DNA of 64,000 nt from VXYL01 sp963666465 (GTDB lineage Bacteria; Pseudomonadota; Gammaproteobacteria; Pseudomonadales; Azotimanducaceae). The stretch covers positions 2,790,001-2,854,000 of the forward strand of contig OY762824.1 in assembly GCA_963666465.1 (NCBI GenBank). Direction: 5' to 3'. The position numbers and the translations under genes are program-made. This document shows, one piece after another, positions 25,935 to 35,710 of the stretch (position 1 is the stretch's first letter; every line of letters begins with the position of its first letter). Under the pieces are notes generated by a model. The model saw nothing but the letters and a program-made list of their open reading frames with translations, had not been told where the DNA came from and ran no database searches.

Positions 25935-28900
25935 AGCGGGCCACTGGCTCCATCGCCATCACGGCCACGGTGGCTGCGGTGCTGCTGGCGCTGACGCAGA
26001 TTGCCGGCCGCACCGCCATGCACTTCCTGCCTGCATTCGAGCCGGAACTCAATGTCCTTCTGGAGGGCATGGGCGCCGAGGCACATGGGCTCGAAGGCCG
26101 ATGGAACGGTATCAACCCGGGCTTTGCGGCGAACCGCCTTCGTCTGGCATTCGGCGAATTGCACGAGGTGCGCTTCGAGCTGGACCTGCTGGAGAGCCTC
26201 TGGCGGAATCGCATCGTTGCCCGTCGCTTTGCCGTGGCGGACGGAACGCTGGAACTCGAACGGCACGGCCAGGGCTGGCGCTTGCGGGGAGTCACGCAGC
26301 CTCTCGGCTTCGACTTCGCCAGCCTTGCCGCGTATAGCGATGCGGTCAGTGCGACGGTGCGCCTGCGCATGTTCGATGAGGGTCGCGGCGAGGAGATCGG
26401 GCGGCTCGCATGGCTCGGCAACAACACCGACAACCGCCACCGACTGCGGCTGACGCTGACGCCGCCGGACGCGTGCGCAAACTGCGGGCTGTGGCTGGAG
26501 GGCGACGTGACGCCGGGTGGCGATGCACACGGTCGTCTGATTGCCTCGCGCTTCGTTGCCGAGGGGTTGCCGTTCCTCGCCGGCGCCGAAGTCAACGCCG
26601 TGGGCGCCTGGCGCCGGGACGACGGCACTGGGCGGGCGCGCATTCGCATGGACGTCAAGAATGCGCGGGGCCCTGGCGAAGCGGTGGACCTGACCATGCA
26701 GCTATCTGCGTGGAGCGACGCGGCCAGCGAAGGCGAGCGCTATCGAGGCCGCATCGACCGGCTGCGCGTGATGGCGGGCAAGGAGTCGATTGCGCTAGAC
26801 GGCGGCTTTGCCTTCGGCGCCGAAAGCGTGGAGGCATGGAGCCCGGAGCTGGACCTTGCGGAACTGGCACGAATCGGCGGTGTCATCCTCGGCAACCACA
26901 CCGCGGCAGCATGGCTGCGAGGCCCGGCGCCGACCGGACGCTTGCGCGCCGTGCGCACGCGCATGACGACCGACAACGTCGCATGGATGGCACAGGCGGA
27001 GGATCTGACCCTCGCCGGCTATGGCGGCGCACCCGTGGTTGCCGGCGGCGATGGTCGCCTGGTTGGCGTGCTAGGGGAAGGCGGGGCCCGCATTGCCGTG
27101 CATCCCCAGGATGACGTCGAAATCGGCTTCACGGATCACTTCGCCGATGCTTGGCGCCTGCAGCGGATAACGGGTGAACTCACTTTCTGGGCGAGCCAGG
27201 GCGGCCTGCACCTGCGCGGCTCGGGCATTGATGCGGCCACCGCTGATGTGCGGGCGCACGGCGGCTTTGGCCTCGTGCATGATCGTGCCAATGCCGAGAC
27301 CAGAGTGCTGATCGACGGCGGGATCGATCGCGCGGACGTTGCACGGGCCTTCCCCTACATGCCTCGCAATCAGCCGGCGGCGACCCGGAACTGGCTGCGC
27401 AGCGCTCCCGTCGGCGGTGTCGTGCGCGACGGCCGTCTGTTGTGGCATAGCCGGACGCGGCCCGTGCATGGCCTCCTCGCGCGCCGCTTCGAACTGGTGG
27501 CGAGCGTCCAGGACGCCACGGTGGTGTACGACCCAGAGTGGCCCGAAGCGCAGGACTTCGATGGTCGCATCGCCATCACCCCCGCTGGAGTGTTGGTGGA
27601 AGGCGATGCGACCGTGTTCGGCGTGCGGCTTCGGTCGGCGCAAATACGGGTGCCCCCGTCCGGCGATCTGGCCCGAGTGCGCTTCGCCGCGGAACATGAC
27701 GCCGACGGACTGCTTGCGTTCCTGCGCGAGATGCCGGAGCGACGCCGCCTCGACTTCCTGCGCGAGCAATGGAGTGCGACCGGAAACGTCGCGGTGCGCG
27801 CCTCCCTCACCCTGCCGCTGCGGGAACAGCCGCCAGGCTCGCAGCAGATCGAGCAAGCGATCGAGGTCGAGGTTGATCTGAAGGGCACAGACATTGCACT
27901 CGCCGACCTTGGCCTCGCGTTTGAGGGAGTGAACGGCACAGCCACGGTGCAGGTACCCGGCGTGGTCCATGCCGAGGGTCTCGCGGGAACGCTCTTCGGC
28001 AAGCCGGTGACGGTGGTCATCGCCAGCGAGGCCGGAGGTGCGGGAAGTGACCACGCCATCCGCTTCGACCTGCGCGGCACCGCCAGTGTGGCCGATGCGG
28101 CGGCGCTGCTCGAAGTCGAGCCGCCGCCTGTGGCCGCCGGCGACTTCGGCTTCCACGCCGCCTACACCGTTTTCCCAAGCACGGATCGCGCACCCGAACT
28201 GATGCTGCAGAGCGACCTGCAGGGCGTGTCTTTGGACTTGCCTGCGCCTCTTGGCAAGTCGGCCGGGACCGCCGCGGACCTGCAACTGACGGCACACCTG
28301 CTCGACGCCTACAGTGCGGTCAACGTGCGCTACGCCAACGCGGTCGAAATGAGTGCGGCAGCGGACGCGGCAATGACGGAAGGCGACCTTGCCCTTTCCG
28401 GCTGGCTGCACGTGGCGGACGACGAGGTGCAGCGCGGCGCGCTCGGCATCGGTGCATCGGCGCCCATCGCCGTCGCCACCGCCGATCGCATCATCCTCAC
28501 CGGCTCGCTGGGAGTGGTGCCGTTTGCCGCCGCCGCCGTTCCCGCCTTGCCGGACTGGGAGGCGCGGGAACTGCGTCTCGAGCGCCTGGAGCTGCGGCAG
28601 TTCGCGCTGCACGACGTGGTGATGTCGGGGCAGTCGGACGGTGGCGAGGTTGCCCTCGCGCTGTCGTCGCTGGAGACGGAGGGGACGTTCATCCGCAAGG
28701 GCGACGCTCCCTGGCAAGTGGACCTCGCCTCGATCCGCTTGCCGGCCTCGGAAGGCGAAGAGGACGACACGGACCTGCTCACGGTTGCGGTCATGGACGA
28801 CCTGCAAGATGCCGACGTGCGTATCCAAAGCGTCCACGTGGGAGAGGAGGACTACGGCAACTGGCGCTTCAGACTGCGCAAGAGTGCCGAGGGTGTCGCG

Positions 28901-29761
28901 CTGGTCGATCTCACGGCTCGGCTGCGCGGTCTCGAAGTTGCGTCGGCGGAACCGATGTTCTGGTCGCAGGCCACGAACACGACGCAGTTCGCCGGGTTCG
29001 TGCGTGCCGGCAACGTTGCCGAAGTGCTCCCCCAATGGGGCTTCGCGCCGAGCGTGGAAAGCGAGTCCTTCGCCATGCAGGGGCGGCTCTCCTGGCCCGG
29101 CTCGCCGCTCATGTTCGACCTCGCCCACCTCTCCGGCAAGGCCAGGCTCGACCTCGACAACGGCCGCTTCGTGGACGTGGACTTCGCTGGTTCCGGCGCC
29201 ATGCGCATCATGAGCCTGGTCAACTTCTGGACCATCGCCAAGCGCCTCAACCTCGACTTCTCCGACGTATTCGGCGAGGGCATCGGCTTCGACGAGGTGC
29301 GGATGCAGCTTGCTCTCGACGGCGGCCTCGCCCGCTTCGAGCAGCCAGCCAGCATCGCCGGCACCGGATCGAGCTTCCGCATCAACGGCACGGTCAACCT
29401 CGACACCGGCGACCTTGACAACGAGATGATCGTCACGCTGCCTCTGCACCAAAGCCTGCCGTGGTACGCCGCCTTCATCGCCCTGGCCAATCCCGCCGGC
29501 ACCGTTGGCGTGCTCGTGGGCGGCCAGCTCCTGCGTGAGCCCTTGAGCCGCCTCACCAGCGGCAAATACCGCATTGGCGGCACCTACGACGAACCCGAAG
29601 TGGATTTCGTGTCCATGTTCGCCGAAGACATCGAAGGCACCGCGGCGCCTGTGGAAGCGCCAGCTTCCACGCCGGCGGAGGAGTCCGGTGCCGCCACAAG
29701 CGTCCGCTTCGGCACGCAATCCGATCCAGACTCGGCGTTGGTGGAAGCCTCCGCTCACTGA
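25931..29761 (+). CDS. yhdP: YhdP family AsmA-like envelope protein
   Basis: Large inner-membrane-anchored periplasmic protein of 1276 aa (E. coli YhdP is 1266). Members of the AsmA/TamB group are proposed to form a groove carrying phospholipids to the outer membrane. An N-terminal TM helix lies at about residues 6-25. Long beta-rich repeats follow, and the C-terminal AsmA2-like region reads LPLHQSLPWYAAFIALANPA and LTSGKYRIGGTYDEPEVDFV. It follows rng with a four-base overlap. A long antisense open frame here is a GC artefact. Confidence 0.93.
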   Translation: MKRATGSIAITATVAAVLLALTQIAGRTAMHFLPAFEPELNVLLEGMGAEAHGLEGRWNGINPGFAANRLRLAFGELHEVRFELDLLESLWRNRIVARRFAVADGTLELERHGQGWRLRGVTQPLGFDFASLAAYSDAVSATVRLRMFDEGRGEEIGRLAWLGNNTDNRHRLRLTLTPPDACANCGLWLEGDVTPGGDAHGRLIASRFVAEGLPFLAGAEVNAVGAWRRDDGTGRARIRMDVKNARGPGEAVDLTMQLSAWSDAASEGERYRGRIDRLRVMAGKESIALDGGFAFGAESVEAWSPELDLAELARIGGVILGNHTAAAWLRGPAPTGRLRAVRTRMTTDNVAWMAQAEDLTLAGYGGAPVVAGGDGRLVGVLGEGGARIAVHPQDDVEIGFTDHFADAWRLQRITGELTFWASQGGLHLRGSGIDAATADVRAHGGFGLVHDRANAETRVLIDGGIDRADVARAFPYMPRNQPAATRNWLRSAPVGGVVRDGRLLWHSRTRPVHGLLARRFELVASVQDATVVYDPEWPEAQDFDGRIAITPAGVLVEGDATVFGVRLRSAQIRVPPSGDLARVRFAAEHDADGLLAFLREMPERRRLDFLREQWSATGNVAVRASLTLPLREQPPGSQQIEQAIEVEVDLKGTDIALADLGLAFEGVNGTATVQVPGVVHAEGLAGTLFGKPVTVVIASEAGGAGSDHAIRFDLRGTASVADAAALLEVEPPPVAAGDFGFHAAYTVFPSTDRAPELMLQSDLQGVSLDLPAPLGKSAGTAADLQLTAHLLDAYSAVNVRYANAVEMSAAADAAMTEGDLALSGWLHVADDEVQRGALGIGASAPIAVATADRIILTGSLGVVPFAAAAVPALPDWEARELRLERLELRQFALHDVVMSGQSDGGEVALALSSLETEGTFIRKGDAPWQVDLASIRLPASEGEEDDTDLLTVAVMDDLQDADVRIQSVHVGEEDYGNWRFRLRKSAEGVALVDLTARLRGLEVASAEPMFWSQATNTTQFAGFVRAGNVAEVLPQWGFAPSVESESFAMQGRLSWPGSPLMFDLAHLSGKARLDLDNGRFVDVDFAGSGAMRIMSLVNFWTIAKRLNLDFSDVFGEGIGFDEVRMQLALDGGLARFEQPASIAGTGSSFRINGTVNLDTGDLDNEMIVTLPLHQSLPWYAAFIALANPAGTVGVLVGGQLLREPLSRLTSGKYRIGGTYDEPEVDFVSMFAEDIEGTAAPVEAPASTPAEESGAATSVRFGTQSDPDSALVEASAH

Positions 29762-29806
29762 CCCGCCTGCAGCGCTGGCGGCGCATCAGATGGCTCCGAA
29801 AGGCAG

Positions 29807-29962
29807 CTACTGGCACGGGCGCATATGCGACACCACAGATTTCAGGTCCACGCGGTCAACCTTTGCGAGGCGGCGCTCGGCGAGGTCGATGACCGCCTGC
29901 GCCTGTTCCAAGGGGATGTAGCCGATCAGAGGCAAACCCGTGGCCTTGTGCAGGTTGGGGCG
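29807..29962 (-). pseudogene. Possible C-terminal remnant of an unknown gene
   Basis: A 51-codon frame that reads like protein, containing ATGLPLIGYIPLEQAQAVID and DLKSVVSHMRP, and ends in TAG at 29807. It has no start codon because a TAG lies directly upstream in frame. I do not recognise the family. It lies in the 245-bp gap between yhdP and tldD. It could be a chance open frame. Confidence 0.3.
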
Positions 29963-30006
29963 CTATGGTGAAGGGTACCCGCTCTCGAGCGCGCCCCGAG
30001 GAACGC

Positions 30007-31452
30007 ATGGTGACAAGTTTGATCGACAGTGCCCGCAAGGCGCTGCTGGATGCCGGGGAGATCGGCGACCGCGACGTGGATCGTCTGCTTGGGCGGCTCA
30101 CCTCCAGTCACATCGACATCGGCGAGCTGTTCTTTCAGGTCAGCCGCAACGAGAGCTGGTCCCTCGAGGACAGCCGGGTCAAGGACGGCGCCTTTCACGT
30201 CGATCGCGGCGTCGGCGTGCGGGCGGTGAGCGGCGAGCGCACGGGGTTCGCCTATGTGAACGACATCGCCCTGCCGCGGCTCACCGAAGCCACCGATGCC
30301 GCGCGCAGCATCGCCCGCAGCGGCGGCGATGCCATCGTGGGGGCCGCGGCGGCCGGACTGCCCACGCCGCGCTATGGTGCCGTGGACCCGCTCGCCTCTG
30401 CTGGCGAGACGGACAAGGTGGCGCTGCTCTCACGCATCGACTCGTTCGCTCGTGGCCTGGACCCGGCGGTGCGCGAAGTGCATGTCACCGTCGCGTTCAA
30501 TCAAGACATCCATCTCGTCGTTGCCACCGACGGCACATCGAGTGCGGACGTGCGCCCCATGGCGCGGTTCTCCATTGACGTCATCGCCGAGCGCGACGGG
30601 CGGCGCGAGCGCGGCGCCAGCGGCGGCGGCGGGCGCATCGACGCCTCTTGGCTTTTCGACACCGATGCTGCCGAGGACTACGCCCGTGAGGCGGTTCGAT
30701 CCGCGCTCGTCAACCTGGACGCGGTGGACGCCCCGGCCGGCGCCATGCCGGTGGTGCTGGGGCCCGGCTGGCCTGGCGTCCTGCTGCACGAAGCGGTGGG
30801 GCACGGCCTTGAAGGCGACTTCAACCGCAAGGGCACGTCGGCCTATGCCGGCCGCATCGGCGAGACCGTCGCATCGAGGCTGTGTACCGTGGTGGACGAC
30901 GCCACCCTCGAGGACCGGCGCGGCTCCCTCACCGTGGACGACGAAGGCACCCCGGGCGAGCGCACCGTGCTGATCGAGGACGGCGTGCTGCGCGGCTACA
31001 TGCAGGACAAGCTCAACGCCCGCCTGATGGGCGTCGCCAGCACCGGCAACGCTCGCCGCCAGTCCTTCGCCCACCTGCCCATGCCGCGCATGACCAATAC
31101 CTTCCTGCTCGCCGGCGAAAGCGAGCCGGAGGAGATCCTCGCCAGCGTCGATCGCGGCGTCTATGCCGTCAGCTTCGCCGGCGGTCAGGTGGACATCACC
31201 AACGGCCAGTTCGTGTTCTCCGCCACCGAGGCGTATCTGATCGAGGATGGCAAGGTCACCGCTCCCATTCGCGGCGCGACGCTGATCGGCAACGGCCCCG
31301 ACGCCATGCACAAGGTGTCGATGGTCGGCAACGACCTTGAACTCGACGCCGGCATCGGCGTTTGCGGCAAGGAAGGCCAGGGCGTGCCGGTGGGCGTGGG
31401 CCAGCCCACCCTCAGGATCGACGAGCTCACGGTGGGCGGCACCGCGGCTTGA
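30007..31452 (+). CDS. tldD: Metalloprotease TldD
   Basis: Catalytic half of the TldD/TldE zinc protease, which degrades unfolded peptides and matures some microcin and RiPP precursors. At 481 aa, the zinc site HEAVGHGLEGD matches HExxxH. GVLLHE and the C-terminal FVFSATEAYLIEDGKVTAPI are conserved. The start is the ATG at 30007 with GAGGAA upstream. The partner pmbA follows 42 bp later, the same pairing as the functional complex. Confidence 0.95.
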   Translation: MVTSLIDSARKALLDAGEIGDRDVDRLLGRLTSSHIDIGELFFQVSRNESWSLEDSRVKDGAFHVDRGVGVRAVSGERTGFAYVNDIALPRLTEATDAARSIARSGGDAIVGAAAAGLPTPRYGAVDPLASAGETDKVALLSRIDSFARGLDPAVREVHVTVAFNQDIHLVVATDGTSSADVRPMARFSIDVIAERDGRRERGASGGGGRIDASWLFDTDAAEDYAREAVRSALVNLDAVDAPAGAMPVVLGPGWPGVLLHEAVGHGLEGDFNRKGTSAYAGRIGETVASRLCTVVDDATLEDRRGSLTVDDEGTPGERTVLIEDGVLRGYMQDKLNARLMGVASTGNARRQSFAHLPMPRMTNTFLLAGESEPEEILASVDRGVYAVSFAGGQVDITNGQFVFSATEAYLIEDGKVTAPIRGATLIGNGPDAMHKVSMVGNDLELDAGIGVCGKEGQGVPVGVGQPTLRIDELTVGGTAA

Positions 31453-31494
31453 TTGCGAACCGGCAACTCTCATCCAAGGCAGGGGGCGGCAGCG

Positions 31495-32835
31495 ATGGAA
31501 GCCATCGACATGGCAGCGCTCGAACGCGAGCTCAAGGAACTGGTGGGGCGGATTCTCGAGGAGGCCAGGAGCCAGGGCGCGACGGCGGCGGAAGTGTCGG
31601 TCGCGGACGATGCCGGGCTCGCCGTGAAGGTTCGCAGCCGCGAGCTCGAAACGGTGGAGTTCACCCACGATCGTGGCTTCGGCATCACCGTGTTCGATGG
31701 CCAGCGCAAGGGCAGCGCCTCCACCTCCGATGCCAGCGAAGACGCCGTGCGAGGCACCGTGCGGGCGGCGCTCAACATTGCCCGGTTCACGGAGGAAGAC
31801 CCCTGCAACGGCCTCGCCGATGCCGAACTCATGGCGCGGAATCTGCCGCAGCTGGATCTGTTTCACCCGTGGCCCCTGGACGTTCCGGAGGCGAAGCGCC
31901 GAGCGCTGGAAACCGAAGCCGCGGCTTTCGACCAAGACCAGCGCATCACCAATTCGGAAGGCGCGGAAGTGTCCAGCCACCGCACTTGCTCGGTGTATGG
32001 CAACAGCCACGACTTCATCGAGGCCTTGCAGGGCACCCGCCACAGCGTCTTCTTGAGCGTCATCGCCCAGCAAGGTTCGCGGATGCAGAACGACTACTGG
32101 TACACGACGGGGCGCGTGGCGGACGCCTTGGACGATCACCGGGCGGTGGGGCGCCGCGCCGCAGAACGGGCCGTGGCTCGCCTCGGCGTGCGACCGGTGG
32201 CGACCGGGCAGCATCCGGTGCTGTTCGATCCGCAGATGGCGGCAGGTCTCGTCAACCACCTCATCGGCGCCATCAGCGGCGGCGCGCTCTACCGCAAGGC
32301 GTCGTGGCTGCTCGATTCCTTGGGCCAGCAGGTGATGCCGAGCTCGATGTCGCTGGTGGAAAACCCCCACCTTCCGCGTGGCATCGCCAGCACTCCCTTC
32401 GACGGCGACGGCGTCGCAACGCGGCCCAAAGCCTTCGTCGAGGACGGCGTGATATCCAGCTACGTCCTCGGCAACTACGCCGCCAGGCGCCTGGACATGA
32501 CCACCACCGGCAATGCCGGCGGCGTGTTCAACCTTGAAGTGCAGACGCAACGCAAGCCGGTGCAGGACCTCATGCGCGAGATGGGCACGGGCCTGATGGT
32601 CACCCACCTGATGGGCCAGGGCGTCAACCGCGTGACCGGCGACTACTCCCGCGGCGCCTCCGGCATCTGGATCGAAAACGGCGAGCCTGCCCATGCCGTG
32701 GACGAAGTGACCATCGCCGCCAACCTGCGCGATGTGTACCGCAACATCGTCGCCGCCGGCAACGACATAGACCGCCGCGGCACAATCCACGTAGGCTCCC
32801 TGCTGGTGGACGGGATGACGGTAGCCGCGTCCTAG
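31495..32835 (+). CDS. pmbA: Metalloprotease subunit PmbA/TldE
   Basis: Non-catalytic partner of TldD. At 446 aa it carries no HExxxH, as expected. Seen: DRGFGITVFDGQRKGSAS, GNSHDFIEA, and the C-terminal GQGVNRVTGDYSRGASGIWI. The ATG at 31495 follows tldD by 42 bp. The TAG stop (32833-32835) lies inside the CTAG of the hairpin that follows. Confidence 0.94.
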   Translation: MEAIDMAALERELKELVGRILEEARSQGATAAEVSVADDAGLAVKVRSRELETVEFTHDRGFGITVFDGQRKGSASTSDASEDAVRGTVRAALNIARFTEEDPCNGLADAELMARNLPQLDLFHPWPLDVPEAKRRALETEAAAFDQDQRITNSEGAEVSSHRTCSVYGNSHDFIEALQGTRHSVFLSVIAQQGSRMQNDYWYTTGRVADALDDHRAVGRRAAERAVARLGVRPVATGQHPVLFDPQMAAGLVNHLIGAISGGALYRKASWLLDSLGQQVMPSSMSLVENPHLPRGIASTPFDGDGVATRPKAFVEDGVISSYVLGNYAARRLDMTTTGNAGGVFNLEVQTQRKPVQDLMREMGTGLMVTHLMGQGVNRVTGDYSRGASGIWIENGEPAHAVDEVTIAANLRDVYRNIVAAGNDIDRRGTIHVGSLLVDGMTVAAS

Positions 32836-32857
32836 CGCGCCCTTGCGGGCGCGCTAG
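32832..32857. repeat. Family D single hairpin, CTAG at both edges
   Basis: Perfect palindrome: CTAG, arm CGCGCCC, loop TTGC, arm GGGCGCG, CTAG. The left CTAG contains the pmbA stop codon. No T run follows, so it is not a standard terminator. Nothing else is seen between here and 33079. Confidence 0.85.
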
Positions 32858-33079
32858 GACCCCCTCGTGGAACAGGCACGCTGGGACTTTTCTTCGTGGA
32901 TGAGGCGGGTTGCCAGGAAGTGCTTGTGCATTCACAGTAGCGCCGTTGGCTGACGAGGCGACGGGGCAACGCGGCTTGCCTGCGTCAGCGCGATGCTCGG
33001 GTTGTGCTGCCTTTGGCGGACGGGTGGGGCTTGCGTACCCCGCCGAAGAAGCCGTGGGACGGCTTTTGGACTCCCCCAA

Positions 33080-33437
33080 GGAGCCTTCAGCCGGGGAAGC
33101 GTCCCCGACCGCCGACGCGCAGGGAAGTGCCGGCAACTCCCCCATCGCCGGGGGCGTGCTTCCATGCAAGAGCCTTCAGCCGGGGAAGCGTCCCCGACCG
33201 CCGACGCGCAGGGAAGTGCCGGCAACTCCCCCATCGCCGGGGGCGTGCTTCCATGCAGGGAGCCTTCAGCCGGGGAAGCGTCCCCGACCGCCGACGCGCA
33301 GGGAAGTGCCGGCAACTCCCCCATCGCCGGGGGCGTGCTTCCATGCAGGGAGCCTTCAGCCGGGGAAGCGTCCCCGACCGCCGACGCGCAGGGAAGTGCC
33401 GGAATTCCCCCATCGCTGGGGGTGTACTTCCATGCAA
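33080..33437 (-). repeat. Family A array, four tandem copies
   Basis: Four nearly identical units starting at 33080, 33170, 33260 and 33350 with a period of about 90 bp and no spacers between them. Each has the stems GGGGA / TCCCC and CCCCC / GGGGG. The last unit is slightly diverged (ATCGCTGGGGG). The array sits 56 bp upstream of the next gene. Confidence 0.93.
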
Positions 33438-33493
33438 GTGATGGGACACTACGGTTCCAGGGTTTGGCATGGCAACTGGCAGGAAGGAGGTTC

Positions 33494-34249
33494 ATGAAGC
33501 CCATATCGGTGCAGCTTTACTCCCTGCGCGAGGAGTCGCAGCAGGATTTCGATGCCGTGCTCGAACGGCTTGCGGCTATCGGCTACAAGGGAGTCGAGCC
33601 GTTTGCGCTGTTCGGCAAGGCGCCGGAGGCGTTCAGGCGCCAGGTGGAAGACCTTGGGATGGCCGTTTCCTCCACCCATCATCCCTGGGCCAACCGGTTC
33701 GAGGCGCAGGAAGTGATCGACACGGTATCGGCGCTGGGCCTCAGCCGTGCTGCCGGGGGGTTCTCGCCGGACGACTTCGCCGACATGGACGCCGTCGAGC
33801 GCACCGCCGACACCATCAACGGCCTCATCGACCGTCTGCGCCCGGCGGGGATTGACCTGTTCATCCACAACCACTGGTGGGAGTTCACGGACATCGACGG
33901 CGATCTCGGCTACCACCACATCGCCCGGCTTTGCCCGGACCTGCAGTTCGAGGTGGATACCTACTGGGCCGCCAGCTTCGGCGCGGTCGATCCCGCCGCG
34001 GAAGTGGCGCGGGTGCGGGACCGGGCGCCGCTCCTGCACATCAAGGACGGCCCCCTGGAGCGCGGCAAGGCGCACGTGGCGGTCGGCGACGGTCGCATGG
34101 ACATCGCCGGCATCGTCGCCGCCGCCGATCACAACGTGCTCGAATGGCTGATCGTCGAGCTCGATGCCTGCGACACCGACATGATGACCGCGGTCGAAGG
34201 CAGCTATCGCTATCTCACCGAACACGGACTGGCAGCCGGCAATGTCTGA
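33494..34249 (+). CDS. Sugar phosphate isomerase/epimerase family protein
   Basis: TIM-barrel protein of 251 aa in the xylose-isomerase-like superfamily. Seen: KPISVQLYSLREE at the N-terminus, metal-binding-type residues in FIHNHWWEF and LQFEVDTYW, and APLLHIKDGP near the end. Relatives isomerise keto sugars or inositol derivatives; the substrate here is unknown. A very strong ribosome site AGGAAGGAGG lies three bases before the ATG. It overlaps the aminotransferase by eight bases, so both act in one pathway (inference). Confidence 0.83.
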   Translation: MKPISVQLYSLREESQQDFDAVLERLAAIGYKGVEPFALFGKAPEAFRRQVEDLGMAVSSTHHPWANRFEAQEVIDTVSALGLSRAAGGFSPDDFADMDAVERTADTINGLIDRLRPAGIDLFIHNHWWEFTDIDGDLGYHHIARLCPDLQFEVDTYWAASFGAVDPAAEVARVRDRAPLLHIKDGPLERGKAHVAVGDGRMDIAGIVAAADHNVLEWLIVELDACDTDMMTAVEGSYRYLTEHGLAAGNV

Positions 34250-35399
34250 GGCACGCAAGTTCGACTTCGCGGTGGGCCGCACCAATCCGGCCACCTTCCC
34301 CATCGAGCGGGTGCAGCGCGCGGCACACGACGCCATCGCCCGGGAGTTCGCCGAAATCACCGAATACCCGGGACGGCTCGGCCATCCGGGCCTGCGCGAG
34401 GCGATGGCGCGGCGCGAGTCGGAGCGCGAGGGGGTGCGGGTCGATCCCGACCTCATCAGCCTGATGAACGGCTCCATGCAGGCGGTCACCCTTACCGCCG
34501 AAGCGCTTGCCAGGCCCGGCGACACCGTGGTGCTCGAAGAACTCACCTACGGCGGCACCATCGGCGCCTATCGCACCCTCGGCATCGACATGGAGGGGCT
34601 GCCGGTGGACGAGGACGGCATGAGGGTGGAACTGCTCGAAGCCAAGCTCAACGAGCTCGGCGAAGGCGAGCGCAAGCCGAAGTTCATCTATGTGCTCACC
34701 ACCTACCAGAATCCCACCGGGGCGATGATGTCCGTCTCGCGCCGCCGACGCCTCATCGACGTCGCCCGGGAGCGCGACATCCCGGTGGTGGAAGACAACT
34801 GCTACGGCGACGTGCATTTCGACGGCGACAAGCCGCCGGCGCTCTATGCCCTCTCGGACTACGACAAGATCATCTACATGTGCTCGCTGTCGAAGATCCT
34901 CGCGCCGGGGATGCGGCTTGGCTATCTCTACGCCCAGCCGGAGCTTCTGGACCGCATCCTTGCGCGGCGGCACGATGCCGGCGGCAACTATCTCGCCGCC
35001 GCAATCGTCGCCGAGCTCTATCGCGACGGCGTGTGGGACCTCACCGAGGAGCTCAACGTCTCGCTTGCGACCAAGAAGAACCTGGTGATTGATGGCCTCG
35101 CCGCCGAGGCGGCGGATGTGTGCGCATGGTCGAACCCTGCCGGAGGGCTGTTCGTGTGGGTGCGCTTTCCCGAAGACGTGGATCAGGACAAGCTCTTGCA
35201 GCTCACCGCCGAGGCCGGGTTCCACTACGCCCAAGGCGCCAACTTCCACATCGCCGGCCAGCGGGTGCCCTATCTGCGCCTCGCCTTCGGCCATGTGCCG
35301 GACGACGACATCCGCGACGGCATTCCGGTGCTGGCGCGTTGCATTCGGCAGTCGCGCACCAGCAACCTGCCGCCGGGTTTCACGGGTCTGTTCGACTAA
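34242..35399 (+). CDS. PLP-dependent aminotransferase, class I/II fold
   Basis: Fold-type I aminotransferase, 385 aa. The PLP Lys lies in CSLSKILAPGMRLGYL, the Asp/Tyr pocket in VVEDNCYGDVHFDGD, the substrate-carboxylate Arg region in VPYLRLAFGH, and YQNPTGAMMS is conserved in the 2-aminoadipate/MocR-like group. No DNA-binding domain is present. Co-translation with the TIM-barrel gene suggests a catabolic pair. The amino donor is unknown. Confidence 0.88.
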   Translation: MSEARKFDFAVGRTNPATFPIERVQRAAHDAIAREFAEITEYPGRLGHPGLREAMARRESEREGVRVDPDLISLMNGSMQAVTLTAEALARPGDTVVLEELTYGGTIGAYRTLGIDMEGLPVDEDGMRVELLEAKLNELGEGERKPKFIYVLTTYQNPTGAMMSVSRRRRLIDVARERDIPVVEDNCYGDVHFDGDKPPALYALSDYDKIIYMCSLSKILAPGMRLGYLYAQPELLDRILARRHDAGGNYLAAAIVAELYRDGVWDLTEELNVSLATKKNLVIDGLAAEAADVCAWSNPAGGLFVWVRFPEDVDQDKLLQLTAEAGFHYAQGANFHIAGQRVPYLRLAFGHVPDDDIRDGIPVLARCIRQSRTSNLPPGFTGLFD

Positions 35400-35710
35400 A
35401 GCCGGTGTCTGTGCAGCCAGAGAACCGAGAGGGAAGCGGCGCTGAGCAATCCCGTCAACATCCGTGTTCGGGTTCAAGACATTTCGGACCTCAGGCAGCC
35501 AGCTACAGGGCAGCGAAGTGGAGCTGGGTCATCATGCCGATGGCCGAACGGGGCGGCGGCACGACGAGGGGGATGCCGAGCCGGACGCAGGCGTCCTCGA
35601 ACCCGGCCGCCGTTCATGGCGCATGAGCCTCGCTGCCGCCGGCGACCTGGATCGAGGAGACGTCCAAGGGGGTAGCGGTGCCGATGGCGGCGAAAGGACG
35701 CCTTCCCGCC
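35400..35710. other. Intergenic with a short coding-like fragment
   Basis: A 311-bp convergent gap. On the minus strand, 35613-35503 reads as 36 codons containing GFEDACVRLGIPLVVPPP and MMTQLHFAAL, then TAG, with no start codon. It may be the tail of a lost gene or chance. Otherwise nothing is seen. Confidence 0.35.

Noticed and set aside
25687..26697. Open frame antisense to the rng-yhdP junction
   Set aside because: It crosses a conserved four-base overlap between two well-supported genes on the other strand and is Ser/Arg-rich without motifs.
27071..29758. 895-codon open frame antisense to yhdP
   Set aside because: Composition is Gly/His/Arg-rich with no motif, and it mirrors a well-supported YhdP gene; long antisense frames are expected at this GC content.
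30430..32790. Long open frame antisense to tldD and pmbA
   Set aside because: It spans two recognised genes and the gap between them on the other strand and contains no domain signal.
33080..33437. CRISPR-like array
   Set aside because: Units of ~90 bp follow one another without variable spacers, repeats are far longer than CRISPR repeats, and no cas gene lies in the window.
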